From NCBI GenBank assembly GCA_001786195.1, contig MFVS01000027.1:1-45866 (forward strand): a DNA stretch of 45,866 nt, in the 5' to 3' direction. This stretch comes from Candidatus Nomurabacteria bacterium RIFCSPLOWO2_12_FULL_40_42. Lineage in GTDB: Bacteria > Patescibacteriota > Minisyncoccia > Phycocordibacterales > UBA9973. The position numbers were made by a program, and so were the translations under genes. Under the pieces are notes generated by a model that was not told the DNA's origin, did not search any database, and was given only the letters and a program-made list of their open reading frames with translations. Below are positions 41,180-45,866 of the stretch, in pieces (position 1 is the first letter of the stretch; every line of letters starts with the position of its first letter).

Positions 41180-41185
41180 TAAAAT
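41180..41185 (+). promoter_or_regulatory. Extended -10 promoter of the exonuclease gene, leaderless type
   Basis: TG-C-TAAAAT with six nucleotides to the ATG at 41192. The rest of 41008-41170 shows no gene. Confidence 0.6.
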
Positions 41186-41191
41186 AGCCAA

Positions 41192-41908
41192 ATGTCTAAA
41201 ATTATATTTTTCGATACGGAGACTACTGGCAATACAGAAAAGGACGTCTTGTGCCAGATTGCCTACAAAAATGAAGAAAATCAGTTTGTCGGTTTATACA
41301 AACCGAGAATCAAAATTCCCCCCGAAGCATCAGCAGTCCACCATATCACTAACAAAATGGTGGCAGGTAAAGTACCTTTTCAAGATAGTTCGGACTTCGC
41401 AAAAATAAAAAAACTTTTTGAAAACAAGGACTCTATTGTCGTCGCTCACAACGCACCCTTCGACCTTCTCATGATCAAAAAGGAAGGTATTGAACCGAAA
41501 AGATTCATTTGCACTTTGCGCGTCGCGCGATATTTTGATAAAGAAGAAAAAATAGACAGATATAATTTGCAGTATTTGCGCTATTTGCTAGAAATAGAAA
41601 TAGATGCCACGGCGCATGATGCCCTGGGCGATGTAATGGTCTTGGAGCAGCTTTTTGAAAGATTGAAGAAAAAAATTATAGAACAGGAAGGCGTGGATGA
41701 AGAAAAAGCAATACAAAAAATGATAGAAATTTCCAACCACCCTTCCCTCCTCCACACCTTTAAATTCGGCAAATACAACGGCAAGAGAATCGAAGAAGTG
41801 GTGAAAACCGATAGAGGCTATCTTGAATGGCTGTTGAAACAAAAATTGGACGGTGATGGGATTGATGAAGATTGGATTTATACGCTTCAGTATTACTTGG
41901 GGAAATAA
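41192..41908 (+). CDS. DEDDh 3'-5' exonuclease with ExoX-like C-terminal domain
   Basis: 238 residues. The DnaQ-like exonuclease fold has all five DEDDh residues: FFDTETTG (D8, E10), VVAHNAPFDLLM, and HDALGDVMV (His and last Asp). The C-terminal ~55 residues (FKFGKYNGKRIEEVVKTDRGYLEWLLKQ) match the C-terminal module of ExoX and related proteins. It degrades single-stranded DNA or RNA 3' ends in repair or proofreading; which one is unclear. Confidence 0.85.
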   Translation: MSKIIFFDTETTGNTEKDVLCQIAYKNEENQFVGLYKPRIKIPPEASAVHHITNKMVAGKVPFQDSSDFAKIKKLFENKDSIVVAHNAPFDLLMIKKEGIEPKRFICTLRVARYFDKEEKIDRYNLQYLRYLLEIEIDATAHDALGDVMVLEQLFERLKKKIIEQEGVDEEKAIQKMIEISNHPSLLHTFKFGKYNGKRIEEVVKTDRGYLEWLLKQKLDGDGIDEDWIYTLQYYLGK

Positions 41909-41928
41909 TATTTTATTTAAAAGGATAC

Positions 41929-41966
41929 AATTACCTAACTTTTCCGACCGGTAGAGTTAGGTAATT
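41929..41966. promoter_or_regulatory. 11-bp perfect inverted repeat between exonuclease gene and small ORF
   Basis: AATTACCTAAC - 16 nt - GTTAGGTAATT. It lacks a T-run, so an operator for the downstream promoter is as likely as a terminator for the exonuclease gene. Confidence 0.45.
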
Positions 41967-41980
41967 TATACAAACTAAAC

Positions 41981-42009
41981 TTGACAATAGTGGTCTGTGT
42001 GTGTTAGAT
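41981..42009 (+). promoter_or_regulatory. Consensus -35 promoter upstream of a 36-residue ORF
   Basis: TTGACA (41981-41986), 17-nt spacer, TTAGAT (42004-42009), 40 nt before the ATG at 42050. The -35 is perfect, the -10 is weak. Confidence 0.5.
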
Positions 42010-42049
42010 TTTTTGATGAAAGTTTAACCTACCAAAGAGAACAAAAAAT

Positions 42050-42160
42050 ATGAATGTAAAAATCGTTAGTGTACCAGAAAGCTGTCACAGTCTCGAAGAT
42101 GCGACCGACATCATGGTTCTCGCTCTCCCTGCCGATAGAGAAACCGAGTGTGATTGGTAA
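42050..42160 (+). CDS. Possible 36-residue protein of unknown function
   Basis: ATG to TAA, encoding MNVKIVSVPESCHSL..., ending PADRETECDW. It is acidic, with two Cys and no membrane segment. Support comes from the promoter 40 nt upstream and from sitting alone in an otherwise empty ~340-nt gap. It matches no family I know. No clear Shine-Dalgarno and no modifying enzyme are near, so a peptide precursor is only a possibility. Confidence 0.4.
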   Translation: MNVKIVSVPESCHSLEDATDIMVLALPADRETECDW

Positions 42161-42185
42161 TTTTTTTAATATGCTAAAATGTATC

Positions 42186-42260
42186 CACCTGTCCCGTACT
42201 AAATTTTTGATTACGTGATATAATACTGAATATTTTTAATAAAATTTTAGTACTGGGATG
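42186..42260 (+). repeat. Inverted-repeat promoter/leader element before rmuC
   Basis: CACCTGTCCCGTACTAAATT..., GTGATATAATACT (-10 TATAAT), AT-rich centre, AAAATTTTAGTACTGGG-ATG. The arms pair with single-base gaps. It is near-identical at both ends to the obgE element in the opposite orientation about 3.2 kb away. Confidence 0.85.
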
Positions 42261-43304
42261 CAAAACATTGCTTGGATAATTTTAGGAGTAGCTGGAGGAC
42301 TAATTGTTGCCTATTTTGCTTTTGGGCGGAAAAAGGAAGAGAAGAATTCTGATACTGGTTTAACTATGATTCTGACTCAAATCAACGAACTCTCGCGAAC
42401 GGTGGACAGCAAGATGGCAGAGAGCCATAAGCAAGTTAGTGAAAATTTAAAATTCCACTCTAGTGAATCGAATAAAATAATTCGCGATGTCACTGAGCGG
42501 CTGACCCGCCTGGACGAGACCAACAAACAGGTCATTTCTTTCGCCGACCAACTGCAAAGTTTGGAAAATATTCTAAAAAACCCTAAACAACGCGGAATTT
42601 TGGGCGAATATTATTTGGAAACAGTTTTAAAAAATGTCTTACCGCCCGGAAGCTACCAAATACAATACCCCTTCCCGGACGGCACGATCGTGGACGCCGT
42701 GGTTTTTGTGAAAGACAAAATTATCCCGATTGATTCGAAATTCTCGCTGGAAAATTATAATAAAATGGTGGAGGAGCGAGATGCTATAGAGAAAAAACGA
42801 TTGGAAACCATTTTTGTGAACGACTTAAAAAATCGAATTACCGAAACAGCCAAATACATCCAGCCGACCAAGGGCACGACTGACTTCGCTTTTATGTTTA
42901 TTCCGCATGAAGCGATCTATTACGACCTGATCACCAACAAAGTAGGCGGGGTAACAGAGAACGCAGAGAATTTAATACAAAGAGCCGCCGGAAAATATAA
43001 GGTCATCATCACCTCCCCCACTTCCTTCCTCGCCTACTTGCAGACCGTCCTCCAGGGCTTGAAAGCGCTCCAGATAGAAGAATCCGCCAAAGAAATAATT
43101 AAAAAAGTGGAAGACCTCGGTCGGCATTTGAAATCCTACGATGAATACCACAATAAACTCGGGAACGCCTTAGGCACGGTGGTGAACCACTACAACGCGT
43201 CCAATAAAGAACTAAAAAAAATAGACAAAGACGTCCTCCGCATAGCCGGCGCCTCCCCCGAGCTCGCGCTTTTGGAAGTCGAGAAGCCAAAATTGGAGGA
43301 GTAA
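42258..43304 (+). CDS. rmuC: RmuC-family DNA recombination/nuclease-like protein
   Basis: 348 residues. There is an N-terminal membrane anchor (about 4-22), a coiled coil (about 35-100), then the RmuC PD-(D/E)XK-like domain (NPKQRGILGEYYLETVLKNVLPPGSYQIQ, DGTIVDAVVFVKDKIIPIDSKFSLENYNKM, AFMFIPHEAIYYDL). RmuC limits DNA inversion and rearrangement in E. coli and is linked to phage or plasmid defence in some reports. The start codon is supplied by a repeat element. Confidence 0.9.
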   Translation: MQNIAWIILGVAGGLIVAYFAFGRKKEEKNSDTGLTMILTQINELSRTVDSKMAESHKQVSENLKFHSSESNKIIRDVTERLTRLDETNKQVISFADQLQSLENILKNPKQRGILGEYYLETVLKNVLPPGSYQIQYPFPDGTIVDAVVFVKDKIIPIDSKFSLENYNKMVEERDAIEKKRLETIFVNDLKNRITETAKYIQPTKGTTDFAFMFIPHEAIYYDLITNKVGGVTENAENLIQRAAGKYKVIITSPTSFLAYLQTVLQGLKALQIEESAKEIIKKVEDLGRHLKSYDEYHNKLGNALGTVVNHYNASNKELKKIDKDVLRIAGASPELALLEVEKPKLEE

Positions 43305-43405
43305 GAGTGTTGTGAATTTGCGCATATGCTTAATTTCACGACAGTTCTCCTCTTCCTCCTACATTCATTTTGTTTTTTAAGAAAAAATGCTATATTTTTG
43401 GGAAT

Positions 43406-43480
43406 GGCCCTATCGTCTAACGGTTAGGACAAGGCCTTCTCAAGGCTTAAATCGCGGTCCGATTCCGCGTAGGGTCACCA
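43406..43480 (+). tRNA. tRNA-Glu (anticodon CTC)
   Basis: Acceptor GGCCCTA/TAGGGTC, D-arm TCGTCTAACGGTTAGGA, anticodon loop TTCTCAA with CTC, T-arm with GGTCCGATTCC, discriminator A and encoded CCA. It reads GAG. A TATATT box lies about 10 nt upstream. Confidence 0.93.
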
Positions 43481-43511
43481 ATCGAAACTTTTGCGAAATT
43501 AGAAATAAGGT

Positions 43512-43536
43512 GCGAGTTTTGTGAAGCAAAACTCGC
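43512..43536. terminator. Hairpin downstream of tRNA-Glu
   Basis: GCGAGTTTTG - TGAAG - CAAAACTCGC, ten-base perfect arms, 32 nt past the tRNA. It may end the tRNA transcript. A second hairpin of the GCGGAAG family follows at 43549-43569. Confidence 0.45.
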
Positions 43537-43548
43537 GCGAGGTAGCCC

Positions 43549-43569
43549 GCTTCCGCCCTTTGCGGAAGC
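43549..43569. repeat. GCTTCCGC/GCGGAAGC hairpin
   Basis: Eight-base perfect arms with a 5-nt loop; same core as the palindromes at 71-91 and 14881-14905. Confidence 0.55.
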
Positions 43570-43641
43570 GACAAAATCCCAAAGTTCCCCTCAATTGCAT
43601 GAAGGCGTTTTGTCCTTGATTTCAGGGTTAGAGCCGATTTT

Positions 43642-44775
43642 TTAGAAAAAAGTTTTCCATTCCAAATAATTTTCACTTTTTTCCAAATCGGCGCATTCTT
43701 TCAAGGACAAAACGAAACTCCGCAAGGGTTCGACCCAATTCTTTCTCTGTTGTCCAAAACCTCTTTCGGATTCGAGAAGAGAAGCTTTTTCACGCATGAG
43801 TAAATCTTTTCGTTCTAAATATATTTTTCGTTCAATATCGCCATCTAGGTAAATAGAAACAAGTTTGTCCAGCTTCTCTTGATTTCCTCGAATCTTGTCT
43901 TTGAGATTTTGGACATCACTTCCTCGCGAAGAAATATTTTTATTTTCCCATTCGTTAATTTTACTTTCCATTTTTAATATTTCTTCACGAGGAAGCGACA
44001 CTGATTGAAGCAGTGTTTTTAATTGGGTGGCGAGTGCATGTTCTTGGAGGTATAGTTGACCGCACACACCAAACTTTTTTGTGCAACGATAATATGAATA
44101 TTTTGCACCGAATCGATTGGTAGAATATTGGGCAGTAAACATACTCCCGCACTCGCCACAACGAGCAAAACCGAGAAAATGAAATGGATGAGCTATTTTA
44201 GATTTTCTCGGTTTCTGTCTCGTTTTCAAAACTTTTTGCACTGCTTCAAACAGTGTCGGAGAAAGAATTGGCGCAAATGTGCCGTCATACCATTCGCCGT
44301 GATGCTTCACAAAACCGAGATATGCCCGATTGCAAAGCATGGCCGAGACGGCACATTTGCTAAGTGGCGTTCCATTGCGAGTAACAACGCCATGTTCCGC
44401 CAAAAACTGCGAGATTGATTCATAGCAATGTTTTCCCGTGGCGAATTCCTTAAAAGCGCGAACAACAAGACGAGATTTCAATTTGTCAGGTTCAATATTT
44501 CTCGTCTTAACATTATTTACATATCCAAAAGGCGCTTTTGTCAGCCATTCGCCACGGCGCAGTTTTTGGCGAATTCCACGCTCAACATTTTGTTTTAAAT
44601 TATCCGAAAAATATTTAGATTGTCCGAACGCCACTTGCAACATAAATTTGCCTTGCGGGGTTGGTTCAAACCAAAATGTCGGAAAACGCAAAGAGATGAC
44701 TTTAGAAGTGTCTACGGCGTAAATGATGCGTCCTCCATCAATACTATTTCTCGCAAGTCTATCAGACTTTCTATG
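43642..44775 (-). pseudogene. Large serine recombinase, N-terminal catalytic part missing
   Basis: The open frame starts inside the resolvase domain (KSDRLARNSIDGGRII, then YAVDTSKV, LRFPTFWFEP, GKFMLQVAFGQSKYFSDN) and continues through the Recombinase domain (GEWLTKAPFGYV...AFKEFATGK), the zinc ribbon (CGECGSMF...YRCTKKFGVCG) and a coiled coil. The first ~90 residues, which hold the catalytic Ser, are absent: the frame meets a stop just upstream, where IS110-like sequence begins. Such enzymes integrate phages and conjugative elements, often next to tRNA genes, and tRNA-Glu is 162 nt away. It is probably broken by the IS; the lost part may lie beyond the window. Confidence 0.75.
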
Positions 44776-44779
44776 TTAG

Positions 44780-45010
44780 ATTTTGTAGGTCGCATATTCT
44801 TCTTCGTGGTTCATGGCATCCTGCTCTCCGATCTTGCGTCGGAATAGCCTCGGTCAGACTACCCGAGGAAGAACATGAGACATTACAGATCTTTGGTTTA
44901 ATAGAATGTTGCCTCCTTCGAGTAACCTCAGGATGGCTTACGATAAAGGAATACTGGGATTGTAATGTTTCTTGGTCGATGGCGATTTAATAGTTAAAAA
45001 GAAAAAACAT
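44780..45010 (+). ncRNA. Candidate bridge-RNA region of the IS110 element
   Basis: IS110-group elements encode a guide (bridge) RNA in the non-coding end before the transposase. This stretch has no ORF and contains small hairpins, for example CCTCGGT...ACCCGAGG around 44847-44868. Position and length fit; structure and loops were not modelled. Confidence 0.35.
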
Positions 45011-45812
45011 ATGAACACATTAAATGCAAATTCAATCGTTGTAGGTGTCGATGTGCACAAATATAGCCATACCGCGGTAGCCATGAATGCATGGGGAGAA
45101 GAAAAAGGGGTGCTCAACTTTACCAACAACAATTTAGAAACTTACACACAGTGGCTAGAGCAAATGGGTCTTAAGGAAAATATCATTTACCAAGAACCAG
45201 CTTCATTGTCTAATTCACCAATACTACACCGAAAGTTACCGAGAGCATTGTCCACGGTCGTTCAGCAGAAAAGCGATTAGATGGTTCCTGAATGATTTAA
45301 AGGACAATAAAAGCATCCTCGCGACTAGCATTACGCGAAGACTGGAACGACTCTTGTTTGTAGAAAAACAGATATATATCATCTCAAAAGAAATATCTGT
45401 TATCGGTGAACAATCAAGAGAAGCTCTGGCTCTTACCGCTATTCACGGCTGTGGCATGGTTACAGCTTGCAGTATCGTGGCAGAAGTAATTACGATTAAA
45501 CGATTCAAAAACAAACACCACTTCAGTATGTATGCCGGTATTGCTCCCACACCTCACTCATCCGGAAGAAAGCATAAAATGCATACTAATCCGTTTGGTA
45601 ATAGACAGTTAAACCGAGCCATACACACAATTGCTCTTTCGCAGATCGCAATTAAAGGTGATCCGACGGGCAAGGAGTATTATCAAAAGAAACTGAAAGA
45701 AGGTAAGACCAAGCTCTGGGCTCTACGATGTTTGAAACATCAACTGGCTAAAGTGGTTTTCCAGAAATTAAGATACCTTGAATTACGAAACTCCCAATTT
45801 CCCCTAAAATGA
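45011..45812 (+). pseudogene. IS110-family transposase, frameshifted with internal deletion
   Basis: The N-terminal part (45011-45280) starts with VVGVDVHKYSHTAVAMN, the RuvC-like DEDD motif of IS110. It loses its frame after about residue 60 and stops. The C-terminal part continues in another frame (RKAIRWFLNDL..., then ETxxx) into the Transposase_20 domain (45354-45812): LTAIHGCGMVTACSIVAEV, FSMYAGIAPTPHSSG (with the catalytic Ser) and NRQLNRAIHTIAL. The joined protein is about 90-100 residues shorter than normal, so both a frameshift and a deletion are needed. Confidence 0.8.
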
Positions 45813-45818
45813 GTTAGA

Positions 45819-45850
45819 ATACAAAAAGCGCCGTGAGGTGCTTTTTGTAT
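45819..45850. terminator. Hairpin at the end of the IS110 remnant
   Basis: ATACAAAAAGCGCC - GTGA - GGTGCTTTTTGTAT, 14-base arms with one mismatch, including a run of T in the right arm; 7 nt after the transposase stop. Confidence 0.6.
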
Positions 45851-45866
45851 GAATACCACTATTCAA

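Larger units (their letters stand above)
44776..45850 (+). mobile_element. Decayed IS110-family element interrupting the serine recombinase
   Basis: It comprises about 230 nt of non-coding 5' sequence, a broken transposase in two frames (45011-45812) and a terminal hairpin (45819-45850). It lies head-to-head with the truncated recombinase gene. IS110 elements lack terminal inverted repeats, so exact ends cannot be drawn from sequence alone. Confidence 0.6.

Noticed and set aside
43481-43641. attachment-site duplicate of the tRNA-Glu 3' end
   Set aside because: No second copy of the tRNA 3' sequence was found in the window, so an att site cannot be supported here.
45011-45812. Programmed frameshift in the IS110 transposase
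   Set aside because: Besides the frame change about 90-100 residues between the two domains are missing, which a programmed shift would not explain.
1-45866. Recoded stop codons (UGA as Gly, as in Gracilibacteria/Absconditabacteria)
   Set aside because: Conserved genes end in TGA at their expected C-termini (for example ychF, murJ) and no in-frame TGA interrupts conserved domains.

Overview
The window looks like a piece of a Candidate Phyla Radiation (Patescibacteria) chromosome, most likely from the Parcubacteria/Paceibacteria side. The reasons are the tightly packed small gene set, the AT-rich sequence, several genes whose -10 box lies only 6-7 nt before the ATG, a stand-alone wHTH-Cas2-like protein family common in these bacteria, large S74/collagen-like surface proteins, and a reduced YchF and Obg. 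The standard code fits (TGA is used as a stop, RF1 is present). This placement is inference from gene content; no rRNA is present.

Layout. 1-16.9 kb is almost entirely minus strand: ychF, a SAM methyltransferase, two membrane proteins, leuS, a giant S74 surface protein, a heptad-repeat coiled-coil protein, a zinc-ribbon/PD-(D/E)XK protein with a four-helix-bundle (Avd-like) partner, an O-antigen-ligase-like TPR protein and murJ. 16.9-21.4 kb holds a PfkB kinase, tRNA-Thr(TGT), a VIT1 transporter remnant, a membrane thioredoxin-like protein, a GT2 glycosyltransferase, a DUF378 protein and a DsbA-like oxidoreductase. 22.2-28.6 kb is a conserved information block (rpmE-prfA-dnaG-rpoD), preceded by a coiled-coil lytic transglycosylase and ribosomal protein L25. 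28.6-29.4 kb is decayed sequence (a start-less HicA-like ORF and a frameshifted PsbP-like gene). 29.4-37.2 kb holds an FAD oxidase, class I aldolase, gatB and a MacA/MacB-type ABC export operon. 38-43.3 kb holds obgE, a MYG1-family hydrolase, a DedA protein, a YqeY protein, a DEDDh exonuclease, a possible 36-residue protein and rmuC. 43.4-45.9 kb is tRNA-Glu(CTC) followed by a truncated serine recombinase and a decayed IS110-family element.

Three kinds of small repetitive or mobile structure stand out. (1) Two single-gene elements each carry a wHTH-Cas2-like protein flanked by 28-34 bp palindromic repeats with the same geometry (arm - 3 nt - AC(N4)GT - 3 nt - arm). The first is inserted at the 3' end of rpoD and bounded by a perfect 53-bp duplication of that gene's tail. 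(2) GC-rich two-hairpin palindromic elements (here called A-B) are inserted in frame into leuS and the surface-protein gene. One leuS copy carries a complete DUF559 (Vsr-like) nuclease domain between the A and B halves, inside the LeuRS editing domain, so the short copies look like deletion derivatives of the nuclease-bearing one. (3) A ~75-105 bp inverted-repeat leader element containing a promoter ends exactly at the ATG of several unrelated genes (pfkB-like, rpmE, obgE, rmuC, and a half copy at dedA).

No CRISPR array, cas1, reverse transcriptase or replication origin was seen.
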